In this document: in pieces, positions 29,025-37,740 of the stretch
Position numbering within the stretch: position 1 is the stretch's first letter
Layout of the letters: every line of letters starts with the position of its first letter
Origin: UBA11373 sp046714175
Lineage (GTDB): Bacteria; Actinomycetota; Acidimicrobiia; Spongiisociales; UBA11373
Length of the DNA: 64,000 bases
Direction of reading: 5' to 3'
NCBI GenBank assembly: GCA_046714175.1
Contig: JBKKBI010000084.1
Coordinates: 47,007 to 111,006, forward strand
Program-made: the position numbers and the translations under genes
Notes under the pieces: generated by a model
Told to the model about the DNA's origin: nothing
Database searches by the model: none
What the model saw: only the letters and a program-made list of their open reading frames with translations

Positions 29025-29960
29025 ATGCAATGGGCACTGATGACGGAACCGCACACCGGCATGAGCTACGACACCCTCCTCGCGATGGCGCAGTTCGCCG
29101 AACGGTCGGGGCTTGATGCCTTCGCTCGGTCCGATCACTTCTTCGCCGACCGCATCGACCGTCCCAATGCGACCGACGCCTTCGCGACGCTCGCCGGGCT
29201 GGCGCGGGACACGAACCGCGTCGAACTGGTGGTGCTGGTGAGCCCCATCACATTCCGTCACCCCGGTGTGATTGCCAAGTCCGCGGCGACGATCGATGAG
29301 ATGTCGGCCGGCCGGTTTGCCCTCGGCGTAGGCACCGGATGGATGGAGGCCGAGCACGTAAAGTTCGGTCTCCCCTTCCCGGCCCTGGGAGAGCGCTTCG
29401 CCCGCTTGGAGGAGTCATTCGCCTACCTGCACCACGCACTGGGCCGCGCCTCCGGTCCTTACGCCGGGGACTACTACGCCCTCGAGAACTCCGACGTGTA
29501 TCCCCGACGGCCCGGAGTCCGTCTGATCGTCGGCGGGACCGGGGAGCGGCGCACTCCCCGCCTCGCCGGGACGTACGGGGACGAGTACAACTTCACCCTT
29601 CGCCCGGAAGCCGACCCGAAAGTGCGCATTGGCCGGGTGCGGGCGGCCGCGGAACGCGCCGGACGCGATCCCGGGTCGATCACTCTCTCGGTGATGACCC
29701 AGGTCGTGACCGGGGAGACCCCGCCCGAGTTCGCCCGCAATTTGGCCCGCGTGGCGGCCGCCGATCCCTGGGGTTCCGATCCCACCACCATCGAAAAGCA
29801 CCATCGCGGCCGCGGCCTCCCCATCGGCACCGGGCCCGAGGTTCGGGAGCGCATCGCCCAGATCGCCGCCCTGGGCGTCTCCCGGATCTACGTCCAGCAC
29901 TTCGGTCCCTATGAGACGGACTTGCTCGAGGAGACCTTCGGAGTGTTGCGCGGCGAGTGA
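29025..29960 (+). CDS. LLM-class flavin/F420-dependent oxidoreductase
   Basis: 311 aa luciferase-like TIM barrel. FARSDHFFADR near 30-40, LVVLVSPITFRHPGVIAKSAATIDEMSAGRFALGVGTGW near 66-105, and a C-terminal GTGPEVRERIAQIAALGVSRIYVQ. The layout is that of the F420-dependent subgroup common in actinobacteria; substrate unknown. ATG at 29025 chosen for the GGGGAG 7 bases upstream and the usual short N-terminus. A heptamer array starts directly after the stop codon. Confidence 0.88.
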   Translation: MQWALMTEPHTGMSYDTLLAMAQFAERSGLDAFARSDHFFADRIDRPNATDAFATLAGLARDTNRVELVVLVSPITFRHPGVIAKSAATIDEMSAGRFALGVGTGWMEAEHVKFGLPFPALGERFARLEESFAYLHHALGRASGPYAGDYYALENSDVYPRRPGVRLIVGGTGERRTPRLAGTYGDEYNFTLRPEADPKVRIGRVRAAAERAGRDPGSITLSVMTQVVTGETPPEFARNLARVAAADPWGSDPTTIEKHHRGRGLPIGTGPEVRERIAQIAALGVSRIYVQHFGPYETDLLEETFGVLRGE

Positions 29961-30044
29961 GATAACAGATAACAGATAACAGATAACAGATAACAGATAA
30001 CAGATAACAGACAGCAGGCAGCAGGCAGCAGACAGCAGACAGCA
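29961..30044. repeat. Twelve in-phase heptamers: seven GATAACA then five GRCAGCA
   Basis: Begins at the base after the TGA of the oxidoreductase gene. Seven perfect GATAACA copies (29961-30009) pass directly into GACAGCA/GGCAGCA copies (30010-30044) with the 7-bp register kept. This is the longest and least decayed array in the window. Confidence 0.95.
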
Positions 30045-30060
30045 GACCAATCGATCGAGT

Positions 30061-30109
30061 CCGGCATCCGATATCCGGCATCCGGCATCCGATATCCGGT
30101 ATCCGGCAC
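30061..30109. repeat. Seven in-phase heptamers, CCGGCAT/CCGATAT family
   Basis: Seven contiguous units: CCGGCAT, CCGATAT, CCGGCAT twice, CCGATAT, CCGGTAT, CCGGCAC. Separated from the GATAACA array by 16 bases. It ends immediately before the probable -35 element of sufC. Confidence 0.93.
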
Positions 30110-30138
30110 TTGGGTACCACTCCGGAGCCTCTTATCCT
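30110..30138 (+). promoter_or_regulatory. Candidate sufC promoter, leaderless type
   Basis: TTGGGT (30110-30115), 17-base spacer, TATCCT (30133-30138), then 8 bases to the GTG at 30147. No ribosome-binding site. The -35 touches the last heptamer of the upstream array. Confidence 0.5.
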
Positions 30139-30146
30139 TCCCTCCC

Positions 30147-30902
30147 GTGCCCGCAACCCCCCTGCTCGTCATCGACGACCTCCACGCCGCCGCTGCTGGG
30201 GTCCCGATCCTGCGTGGGGTCGATCTCACGATCGAACCCGGGGAAACCCACGCCCTGATGGGTCCGAACGGCTCGGGCAAGTCCACCCTGGGCAATGTCC
30301 TGATGGGACACCCCGGGTATCAGGTCATGTCGGGGCGGATCCTGTTCAAGGGGGAAGATGTCACCACCTGGACCCCGGATGCCCGGGGGCGCGCCGGCAT
30401 GTTCCTTGCCTTCCAGTACCCCGAAGAGATCCCCGGAGTGACCGTGGTGAACTTTCTCCGCACCGCGCTGTCGAATCGTACGGGCACGGAGTACACCGTC
30501 CTCGAGCTCCGCCTCAAGGTGGCGGACACCATGAAGACGCTCGGCATTGACGCCGGGTTTGCCGACCGCTACTTGAACGAAGGCTTCTCCGGGGGCGAGC
30601 GCAAGCGGAACGAGGTACTGCAAATGGCGGTACTCGAACCCGAGCTGGCGATCATGGACGAGACCGACTCCGGCCTGGACGTGGATGCACTCAGGATCGT
30701 CGCCGAGGGGGTCACCCGACTGCAGTCGCCGACCCGCGGTTTCCTCGTCATCACTCACTATCAGCGGCTCCTCGAGTACATCACTCCCGACCGCGTGCAC
30801 GTGTTTGTCGCCGGACGAATCGTCGAGTCGGGGGGTGAGGAGTTGGCCCGCCGCATCGAGCTCGAGGGCTACGACACCTTCCGCATCGGAACCGGGTCGT
30901 GA
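30147..30902 (+). CDS. sufC: SUF Fe-S assembly ATPase SufC (copy 1)
   Basis: 251 aa ABC-type ATPase of the SufBCD scaffold. Walker A GPNGSGKST near 40-48, Q-loop LAFQYPEEIPGV, signature EGFSGGERKRNEVLQ and Walker B LAIMDETDSGLD. The FQYPxEIPG sequence distinguishes SufC from transporter ATPases. GTG start. Followed by sufS and sufU on the same strand, with a repeat-bearing 196-base gap before sufS. The window holds a second sufC at 35372-36130. Confidence 0.93.
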   Translation: MPATPLLVIDDLHAAAAGVPILRGVDLTIEPGETHALMGPNGSGKSTLGNVLMGHPGYQVMSGRILFKGEDVTTWTPDARGRAGMFLAFQYPEEIPGVTVVNFLRTALSNRTGTEYTVLELRLKVADTMKTLGIDAGFADRYLNEGFSGGERKRNEVLQMAVLEPELAIMDETDSGLDVDALRIVAEGVTRLQSPTRGFLVITHYQRLLEYITPDRVHVFVAGRIVESGGEELARRIELEGYDTFRIGTGS

Positions 30903-30934
30903 CAAGCACCGCTCCCACCTACCCGCAAGGGGAT

Positions 30935-30962
30935 TTCCGGTTGCCGGTTTCCAGTTGCCGGG
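30935..30962. repeat. Four in-phase heptamers (TTCCGGT/TGCCGGT family)
   Basis: TTCCGGT, TGCCGGT, TTCCAGT and TGCCGGG contiguous, in the gap between sufC and sufS, 32 bases after the sufC stop. Confidence 0.8.
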
Positions 30963-31037
30963 TCTTGGCAGTGGGCGCACCTCGGCGCGGCTCTCGCCCA
31001 TCTCTCGTCGGCCATCGCCACGCGTCCGGCGAGTTCT

Positions 31038-31058
31038 GCATTGCGCATTGTGAATGGC
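31038..31058. repeat. Short heptamer run (GCATTGC type)
   Basis: GCATTGC and GCATTGT followed by the diverged GAATGGC, in the same sufC-sufS gap as the array at 30935. Weak alone, but it fits the window-wide pattern. Confidence 0.5.
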
Positions 31059-31098
31059 GCCCGGTCACTGCCATTGGACTGTCGCGCCAGGTGGCAGC

Positions 31099-32331
31099 GT
31101 GAAGACCGACCTCTCCCACCTCCGCGCCGACTTCCCCATCCTGAGCCGCGAGGTCAACGGCAAGCCGCTCGTCTATTTGGACAGCGCCGCCACGACCCAG
31201 AAGCCGTTACAGGTCCTCGAGGCGATGGATGACTACTACCGATTGCACAACGCCAACGTTCACCGCGGCGCCTACCGCCTGGCGGAGGAGGCGACCGGGC
31301 TGTACGAAGGAGCCCGGAACAAGGTGGCCCGGTTCATCAACGCCGCCGCGCCCGAAGAGCTGGTGTTTACCCGCGGTACCACTTCCAGCATCAATGCCAT
31401 CGCCTACGGCTGGGGGTTGTATCACCTGCGGCCGGGGGATCGCATCGTCCTCACCACAATGGAGCACCACGCCAACATCGTGCCGTGGCAACTGATCACC
31501 CGCCACACCGGTGCCGAGCTGGTCTATCTGCCGTTGGGTGTGGACTTTCTGGTCGACGTCTCCGCGCTGGACGCCATCGTCGATGAGAGGGTGAAGATCG
31601 TCGCCGTTTCCGGAATGTCGAACGTCCTCGGGTCGATCGGTCCGCTCACCGCCGCGGTGGCGGCGGCCCGTGCTGTGGGGGCAATAACTGTTGTCGATGC
31701 CGCCCAGCTTGTCCCGCACCATCCCACCGACGTGCAGGCGCTAGGCGCCGATTTCGTCGCCTTCAGCGCTCACAAGATGCTGGGGCCCACCGGCATCGGG
31801 GCGCTGTGGGGCAGGCGCGATCGACTGGAGGAGATGGAACCCGCCGAAGGCGGCGGAGAGATGATTCGCGACGTACAACTCCATGCCTCGACATGGGCCG
31901 ACCTCCCCCACAAGTTCGAAGCAGGAACCCCCCCGATCGCCGAGGCGGTGGGCTTCGGAGCAGCCGTGGACTATCTCGCGGCCGTCGGAATGGACAATGT
32001 GCGTCGCCACGAGCAGGAACTCACCCGCTATGCGCTCGATCGGTTGGCGGAGATCCCCGACCTCAAGGTCTACGGTCCCACCGACACCGCGCTCCGCGGG
32101 GGCGCCGTCTCATTCACGCTGGCGGACATCCATCCCCACGATCTGGCGACGATCCTCGACCAGGAAGGCGTGGCGGTGCGGGCAGGTCACCACTGCGCCA
32201 AGCCGCTGATGCGGCACCTCGATGTCGCGGCAACTGCCCGCGCCTCGTTCTACATGTACAACGTGCCGGAGGAAGTGGACATCCTGGTAAAGGCACTGCA
32301 TGAGGCGAGGAGGCTGTTCGGTGTCGCTTGA
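31099..32331 (+). CDS. sufS: Cysteine desulfurase SufS
   Basis: 410 aa PLP enzyme that takes sulfur from cysteine for Fe-S assembly. PLP-lysine Lys226 in FSAHKMLGPTG, cofactor-binding VVDAAQ (Asp200), THH-type MEHHANIVPW at 121-130 and catalytic Cys366 in RAGHHCAKPLM, the SufS/class II active-site loop. GTG start preceded by AGGTGG. Its last 11 bases overlap the sufU start, so sulfur donor and acceptor are translated together. Confidence 0.94.
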   Translation: MKTDLSHLRADFPILSREVNGKPLVYLDSAATTQKPLQVLEAMDDYYRLHNANVHRGAYRLAEEATGLYEGARNKVARFINAAAPEELVFTRGTTSSINAIAYGWGLYHLRPGDRIVLTTMEHHANIVPWQLITRHTGAELVYLPLGVDFLVDVSALDAIVDERVKIVAVSGMSNVLGSIGPLTAAVAAARAVGAITVVDAAQLVPHHPTDVQALGADFVAFSAHKMLGPTGIGALWGRRDRLEEMEPAEGGGEMIRDVQLHASTWADLPHKFEAGTPPIAEAVGFGAAVDYLAAVGMDNVRRHEQELTRYALDRLAEIPDLKVYGPTDTALRGGAVSFTLADIHPHDLATILDQEGVAVRAGHHCAKPLMRHLDVAATARASFYMYNVPEEVDILVKALHEARRLFGVA

Positions 32332-32824
32332 TGAGTTGTATCGGCAGGTCATCCTCGACCATTACCGCACCCCGCGGCGCTCCGGGCGGCTGGCCGCTCC
32401 GACCGCGCACGCTGATGGCACCAACCCATTGTGCGGCGACGAGATCGCGCTGGACCTGGTGGTGGCGGACGGCAAGGTGACCGACGCCGCGGTCACCGGG
32501 CGGGGATGTTCGATCAGTCAAGCCTCGGCCTCGATGATGGCAGACCGAATCGTGGGCCTGACCCTGGCGGAAGTCGATGAGCTCATCCACCGCATCAAGC
32601 GCCTGCTCGCCATCGAGGAGGGAGACCCCGGGCTGGATCCAGAGCGTCCCGGCGCGACCCTCGGCGACCTGGAGTCACTCGCCGGCGTGCGCCGCTTTCC
32701 GGTGCGGGTGAAGTGCGCCGATCTCCCCTGGACCACGCTGGAACAGGCGCTGTCGGAAACGGGCAATCGGCTATCCCCGGGATCCGGATTCGGAACGGCA
32801 CCAGCCACCAGACCTAGCCGCTGA
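32321..32824 (+). CDS. sufU: SufU sulfur-acceptor protein
   Basis: 167 aa. SufU cysteines Cys38 (NPLCGDEI, with Asp40), Cys63 (GRGCSISQASASMM) and Cys132 (RVKCADLPW) are all present; in Bacillus SufU these bind zinc and accept persulfide from SufS. A GTG start inside the end of sufS fits the family N-terminus SLDELYRQVILDHYRTP. It has the SufU insertion between the second and third Cys that separates it from IscU. Confidence 0.93.
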   Translation: MSLDELYRQVILDHYRTPRRSGRLAAPTAHADGTNPLCGDEIALDLVVADGKVTDAAVTGRGCSISQASASMMADRIVGLTLAEVDELIHRIKRLLAIEEGDPGLDPERPGATLGDLESLAGVRRFPVRVKCADLPWTTLEQALSETGNRLSPGSGFGTAPATRPSR

Positions 32825-32886
32825 CCGTGCATTGCCGCGCCGAAATAGGTGCAACAGAATCTGCCGCACCGGGGTTGTGACTCCAC

Positions 32887-33792
32887 ATGACGACCGGAAC
32901 GCGGACCGCTCTCACCGGCCAGGGCACCCATACCGAAGCCTTCGCCGCCCGAGACTGGACACTGCTTGCCGGCATCGCATTGATCTGGGGATCGTCGTTC
33001 CTCTTCATGGCGATCGGCCTCGATCACTTCGAACCGGGCGTGGTCACCCTCGCACGACTGGTGCTCGGTGCGGGAGCACTCGCCCTCGTTCCCGCAGCTC
33101 GAACCCGTATCGACCCCGTGGATCGGATGCGAGTGGCAGCTCTCGGGATCGTATGGATGGCCATTCCGCTATCGCTGTTTCCCATCGCCCAACAATGGAT
33201 CGACTCATCGGTGGCGGGAATGATCAACGGCGCGGTCCCGATCACGACCGCGGCCTGGGCCACCCTGTTGATGCGCCGTCTACCCGGCCGCAAACAACTG
33301 CTGGGGATCACTATCGGGTTCGCCGGAATGGTGGCGATTTTTCTTCCTGAGCTCAGCGACTCCAGCGCAACGGCGCTCGGCACCGTGCTGCTACTCCTCG
33401 CGATCACGGGTTACGGATTGTCCTCCAACATGGCGGTGCCCCTGCAGCAACGCTACGGCGCCGCCCCGGTTCTGCTCCGAGCGCAATTGGCTGCACTGGT
33501 GGTGGTAGCGCCTATCGGACTACTGCAACTGGGCTCCTCGTCATGGGCCTGGGACTCAGCGCTGGCGATGGTGCCCCTCGGTGTGCTCGGCACCGGCCTG
33601 GCTCTGGTATTGATGACCAACTTGGTTGGCCGGGTGGGCAGCACCCGTGGTTCGGTGGCGATCTACTTCGTGCCGATAGTGGCGATCATCCTCGGGGTGG
33701 TAGTGCGCGACGAGGCGATTCACCCCATCGCCCTGGTGGGAATGCTCCTGGTGCTCATCGGAGCCTGGGTGACGTCGCGACGCGAGAGCTAG
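32887..33792 (+). CDS. EamA/DMT-family transporter
   Basis: 301 aa with ten predicted membrane helices in two five-helix repeats, the drug/metabolite transporter layout. N-terminal helix region ALIWGSSFLFMAIGLDHFEPGVVTLARLVLGA and the second-repeat NLVGRVGSTRGSVAIYFVPIVAIILG are typical. Exporter or importer of a small metabolite; substrate not inferable. Follows sufU by 62 bases but has no functional link to it that I can see. Confidence 0.85.
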   Translation: MTTGTRTALTGQGTHTEAFAARDWTLLAGIALIWGSSFLFMAIGLDHFEPGVVTLARLVLGAGALALVPAARTRIDPVDRMRVAALGIVWMAIPLSLFPIAQQWIDSSVAGMINGAVPITTAAWATLLMRRLPGRKQLLGITIGFAGMVAIFLPELSDSSATALGTVLLLLAITGYGLSSNMAVPLQQRYGAAPVLLRAQLAALVVVAPIGLLQLGSSSWAWDSALAMVPLGVLGTGLALVLMTNLVGRVGSTRGSVAIYFVPIVAIILGVVVRDEAIHPIALVGMLLVLIGAWVTSRRES

Positions 33793-33865
33793 CGCCACGA
33801 CCCGCGATCGCCAGCGAACCCAGTCGGCTCTGGCTGAGGAGGCAGGGTGCATTCAGCGACCGGCT

Positions 33866-33914
33866 GGCCATCGCCGCACGCCATCGCGGTCGGGCCAATA
33901 GCCAACCGCGACCT
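33866..33914. repeat. Degenerate heptamer run between EamA and fumC genes
   Basis: Seven units in 7-bp phase, only partly alike: GGCCATC and GCCATCG-like, then GCCAATA and GCCAACC adjacent. A decayed array is the best reading; it could also be chance. Confidence 0.35.
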
Positions 33915-35301
33915 ACTCCGCCACCCCGCCTTCGGTCATCGGATAGAGGTCGAGAAGGCGATCGAGTTCGGCCGCGGGCAGGCCGGTGACCTCGAGGGCC
34001 ACCTCCCGCACCCCTTTTCCAGTGGCGAACGCCTTGTGGGCGATCTCTGCGGCCTTGTCGTATCCGATCTTGGGCGCCAGCGCGGTGACGATCGTGATGT
34101 TCTGGTCGAGCAGCATGGCAGCCCGCTCCGTATTCGCCTGCAACCCCTCCACGCATCTCTCGCGAAAGGCATCGGACACCGCTCCGATCAGCTCGGCGGC
34201 TTCGATCAGATTGTGGGCCAACACCGGCATCATCACGTTCAGCTCGAAGTTGCCGTTGGCGCCCGCCCAGGCGATCGCGGTGTCGTTGCCGATCACCTGG
34301 GCGACGACCTGCATCACCGACTCAGCCATCACGGGATTGACCTTCCCCGGCATGATCGACGAGCCCGGCTGAGTGGCGGGAAGGCTCAGCTCGCCGATGG
34401 CGGTGCGTGGTCCCGATCCGAGCCAGCGAATGTCGTTGGCCACCTTGAAGAGGGACACAGCAACCGTCTTGAGAGCGGCGCTGGCGAATACGGCCGCGTC
34501 TTTGGAAGCCTGCGCTTCGAAGTGGTTGTCCGCTTCGCGAAACGGATATCCGGTGCGCGCGGCGAGTTGAGCGATTACCGCCGCGGCAAATCCGGGCGGC
34601 GAATTGATCCCGGTGCCGACCGCGGTCCCGCCCAGCGCGAGCTCCTCGAGTCCGGGCAGGACCAGCTGGAGTCGCTGCACTCCGAGTCGCACCTGGGCGG
34701 CGTATCCGCTGAACTCCTGGCCGAGCCGTATCGGAGTGGCATCCATGAGGTGGGTGCGCCCCGCCTTGACGATGGGGTCGAACTCGGTGGCCTTGGCCTC
34801 GAGCGCCGCGGCAAGTCGGGACAGGGCCGGAATGGTGTCCTCCCGGATCGCCGTCACTGCGGCCACATGGATAGCCGTCGGGATCACGTCGTTGGACGAT
34901 TGGCCGGCGTTGACGTGGTCGTTGGGATGGACCTTCTCGCTCCCCCGAGGTTCACCGAGCAACTCGCCGGCCCGATTGGCGATGACCTCGTTGGCATTCA
35001 TGTTGGATGACGTCCCCGACCCGGTCTGGAATACGTCGAGAACGAACTGGGCATCGTGGACACCGGCTACGACCTCATCGGCCGCGCTTCGGATCGCCGC
35101 CGCGATGTCCGCTGCCACGATCCCCCGGCGCCCGTTCTCCTCCGCGGCCGCCGACTTGATGAGACCGAGAGCCGCGATCATGCGGCGGCCCAGCCGGAGC
35201 CCGGAGATGGGGAAGTTCTCCACTGCCCGCTGGGTCGAGGCGCCGTAATATGCGTCGTCGGGCACCTGCATCTCACCCATCGAGTCACGTTCGATTCGCA
35301 T
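33913..35301 (-). CDS. fumC: Fumarate hydratase class II
   Basis: 462 aa, normal length. Fumarase/aspartase superfamily signature GSSIMPGKVNPVMAE at 313-327 with the catalytic serine loop, GTGINSPPGFA at 229-239, and His184 in THLMDA. Oxygen-stable TCA enzyme converting fumarate and malate; class II fumarases have no Fe-S cluster, so its location among suf genes is probably incidental. ATG at 35301 has AAGGAG upstream; the longer frame adds unrelated residues. Confidence 0.95.
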   Translation of the reverse strand: MRIERDSMGEMQVPDDAYYGASTQRAVENFPISGLRLGRRMIAALGLIKSAAAEENGRRGIVAADIAAAIRSAADEVVAGVHDAQFVLDVFQTGSGTSSNMNANEVIANRAGELLGEPRGSEKVHPNDHVNAGQSSNDVIPTAIHVAAVTAIREDTIPALSRLAAALEAKATEFDPIVKAGRTHLMDATPIRLGQEFSGYAAQVRLGVQRLQLVLPGLEELALGGTAVGTGINSPPGFAAAVIAQLAARTGYPFREADNHFEAQASKDAAVFASAALKTVAVSLFKVANDIRWLGSGPRTAIGELSLPATQPGSSIMPGKVNPVMAESVMQVVAQVIGNDTAIAWAGANGNFELNVMMPVLAHNLIEAAELIGAVSDAFRERCVEGLQANTERAAMLLDQNITIVTALAPKIGYDKAAEIAHKAFATGKGVREVALEVTGLPAAELDRLLDLYPMTEGGVAE

Positions 35302-35371
35302 GCCGCCGCTCCTTCGCGCTGAGCTCAGGGTAGGCCGAGCACACCGGTGCGGGCCGGGACCATTAGGCCGG

Positions 35372-36130
35372 TCACAGGCCCCTGAGGAATGAGTCGGTTT
35401 CGGGGACGACCCCATCGCGGTCGCGGCGCATCCCGTCATAACCCTCGGCGTCGAGGCGGTCTGCCAGGCTCCGGTCCCCGGAGGCGACGATCTGGCCATC
35501 GAGCATCACATGTACCCGATCCACTTCCAGATGGCGCAGCACCCGGGTGTAGTGGGTGATGACCAGGATGCCCAGCCGCGGACTGCGCATCGCCTGGACC
35601 GCTTCCGCGGCCTGGCGCACCGCGTCGACGTCGAGCCCCGAGTCCAGCTCGTCGAGGATCGCCATGCGCGGGCCGAGGGCGAGGAGTTGCGTCATCTCGG
35701 ATCGCTTCTTTTCTCCCCCGGATAGACCGACGTTGACCGCCCGGTCGAGGAACTCTGCGGTGTCGAGACGAGCGGTCGCCAACTCGGCGCGGGCCGCCAC
35801 GCCATCACCACCCGCCGCCGCCATCTCCGCCAGCAGTTCGGCGAGGGTGACCCCCGGGATCTCGACCGGATACTGGAACACCTCGAACAGGCCGGCTGTG
35901 GCTCGGCTGGCCACATCGAGGCCAAGCAGGTCGACACCACCCACCGTTGCCACCCCCGTTGCCGCGTACCCGGGACGCCCCATCAGCGCGTGGCACAGCG
36001 TCGACTTCCCCGATCCATTGGGACCCATAAGGACGTGCAACTCCCCAAACGGCACGTCGAGATCCACCGCCTTCAGAATGTGCAGATCCCCGAGCCGCAC
36101 GTCCAAGCCGGAAACGTGCAGGGCGTTCAC
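35372..36130 (-). CDS. sufC: SUF Fe-S assembly ATPase SufC (copy 2)
   Basis: 252 aa. Walker A GPNGSGKST, EVFQYPVEIPGV Q-loop, signature VGLSGGEKKRSEMTQ, Walker B MAILDELDSGLD. Like copy 1 it has the SufC Q-loop, but the Walker B Asp is followed by Glu-Leu instead of Glu-Thr, and the two proteins differ widely. It overlaps the Rieske gene by 4 bases (ATGA) and is the last gene of sufD-Rieske-sufC, the standard actinobacterial order. Confidence 0.93.
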   Translation of the reverse strand: MNALHVSGLDVRLGDLHILKAVDLDVPFGELHVLMGPNGSGKSTLCHALMGRPGYAATGVATVGGVDLLGLDVASRATAGLFEVFQYPVEIPGVTLAELLAEMAAAGGDGVAARAELATARLDTAEFLDRAVNVGLSGGEKKRSEMTQLLALGPRMAILDELDSGLDVDAVRQAAEAVQAMRSPRLGILVITHYTRVLRHLEVDRVHVMLDGQIVASGDRSLADRLDAEGYDGMRRDRDGVVPETDSFLRGL

Positions 36131-36462
36131 GCCGACTCCTCGTCCTCGGCGACTGGTTCGAGTGTGGTGAACACCTCATCACCGGCGATCTCGATCTCGT
36201 AGCGCCCCACCGGCCGCGTGGCGGGAAGCGACTGCGGGGCCCCGGTGCGAACGTCGAACTCTGAGCCGTGGCGAGGACACTCGACGGTGTGATCGAACAG
36301 TTCCCCGTCGGCCAGAGATGCTTCGGCGTGGCTGCACTGATCCCCGATGGCGTACACCGAGTCGCCGATGCGGAAGACGGCGATGCGGTGCCCTTCCACC
36401 GAGATGCGAACCCCGCGCCCCATGGGTAGTTCGGACAATGCCGCCAGGCGGACCCGGATCAT
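36127..36462 (-). CDS. Rieske [2Fe-2S] ferredoxin of the suf operon
   Basis: 111 aa. Rieske cluster ligands in CSHAEASL (Cys-x-His) and CPRHGSEFD (Cys-x2-His), about 20 residues apart. Resembles non-heme oxygenase ferredoxin subunits, which are found between sufD and sufC in many actinobacteria; role in SUF assembly unproven. Start ATG overlaps the sufD TGA by one base and its stop overlaps the sufC ATG, so all three are coupled. Confidence 0.93.
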   Translation of the reverse strand: MIRVRLAALSELPMGRGVRISVEGHRIAVFRIGDSVYAIGDQCSHAEASLADGELFDHTVECPRHGSEFDVRTGAPQSLPATRPVGRYEIEIAGDEVFTTLEPVAEDEESA

Positions 36463-37721
36463 CACGACTCCACCCGGGAGTACTTGTCCATCATCGCGGC
36501 GCGCAACAACGGTTCGAGCCGACGCTCGCCGAACCGCATCAGCGCCTCCTCGAAGAAGCCCTTCACCTGGAGACGATCCGCCCTGGTCTGCTCCAGGCCG
36601 CGGCTCATCAGGTAGTAGCGCTGCTCCTCGTCCAGCGGCCCCACCGCCGAGCCATGGCCACACCGGACGTCGTCCGCAAGGATCTCCAAGTTCGGCACGG
36701 AGTGGGCCTCGGCCCCGTCGGAGAGAACCAGATTGCGGTTGGTCTGATGGGCGCTGGTCTTCTGGCCCTCCGGTTCGATGCGGATCAACCCGGTGAACAC
36801 GGAACGGCTATTCCCCGCCACAGCGCCCTTGAGGAACATCGCCGACGTGGTGCCACGAGCGGCGTGGCGCAGGAAGTAGCGATAGTCAAGGGTTTGCTCC
36901 GCGTCGCCGAAGTAGGCCCCGACGATCTCCGCCGCCGACCCGTCGCCGATCAGGTCGACGGTGAGGTGCAGCCGCGAGTACCGCCCTCCCAACCCCGCCT
37001 CGGCCAGACCGACCGTGGCATCCCGGCCGGCGGCATAGTGGTGACGCGCCACGGCCGCGGTGGAGTCGCCCCACTGTTGTACGACCGTGAGCGCAACCCG
37101 AGCCCCGTCACCGGCCGCGATCTCGAACCGCGGCACGACGAGCAGCGGGACTCCATCGGGTGAGCGCTGATGCACCACCACGGAAATCTGGGACGATGAC
37201 CCGGCCACGATGCGCACCCGGGGCATGACCGCCGAATCGGGAGTCACCGCCTGCAGGTCCACCAATACCGGTTCGGTGGGGCGCTCCCCCTTACCCACCA
37301 CGATCACAACTCCGTCGGCGGCAAAGGCCTCGTGGAGCGCCTCGAAGCGGTCCGTGATCGGCGGCGGATCGCCTGGCTCGGAACCATGGTGCCATGACTC
37401 CACGCTCACCCCGGGCGCGGATTTGGCGGCAACCGTGTAGCCGTCGACATTCACCGCGACGGCCATGGCCGGGATCGGAAGGATGGTGGCGAGCGGAGTA
37501 CCCGGCGCCTCGGGGATCCCGAACTCTCCCAGGTCGACATCGGGATGGACGTAACGCCAGTTCTCGGCGCGTTCCGACGGCATCTCCATTGCGGCGAAGG
37601 CTTCCCAACCGGCGGCGGCACGCTTGCGATGGCCGCCCTTGATGGCAGCCGTCACGCGGTCGTGAGCAGTTCGATCGATGGGGAGCACGGGAGAAAAACC
37701 TCGGCTCGACGGAGCTCGCAT
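36462..37721 (-). CDS. sufD: SufD Fe-S scaffold subunit
   Basis: 419 aa beta-helix scaffold protein. The C-terminal core reads NRNLVLSDGAEAHSVPNLEILADDVRCGHGSAVGPLDEEQRYYLMSRGL in outline: the RCGHGSAVG His is the SufD residue used in cluster assembly. Start uncertain: ATG at 37721, or TTG at 37748, which would overlap the UDG gene end. Head of sufD-Rieske-sufC. Its usual partner gene sufB lies about 4 kb away (41885-43288). Confidence 0.92.
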   Translation of the reverse strand: MRAPSSRGFSPVLPIDRTAHDRVTAAIKGGHRKRAAAGWEAFAAMEMPSERAENWRYVHPDVDLGEFGIPEAPGTPLATILPIPAMAVAVNVDGYTVAAKSAPGVSVESWHHGSEPGDPPPITDRFEALHEAFAADGVVIVVGKGERPTEPVLVDLQAVTPDSAVMPRVRIVAGSSSQISVVVHQRSPDGVPLLVVPRFEIAAGDGARVALTVVQQWGDSTAAVARHHYAAGRDATVGLAEAGLGGRYSRLHLTVDLIGDGSAAEIVGAYFGDAEQTLDYRYFLRHAARGTTSAMFLKGAVAGNSRSVFTGLIRIEPEGQKTSAHQTNRNLVLSDGAEAHSVPNLEILADDVRCGHGSAVGPLDEEQRYYLMSRGLEQTRADRLQVKGFFEEALMRFGERRLEPLLRAAMMDKYSRVES

Positions 37722-37740
37722 GGTATCGGTCGCGAGGCCA

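Noticed and set aside
29415..30050. Minus-strand frame with a 7-residue repeat at its N-terminus
   Set aside because: The peptide repeat is only the GATAACA array translated; the rest is antisense to the oxidoreductase gene.
29961..30109. CRISPR-like repeat region
   Set aside because: Units are 7 bp, contiguous and without spacers; no cas genes are nearby.
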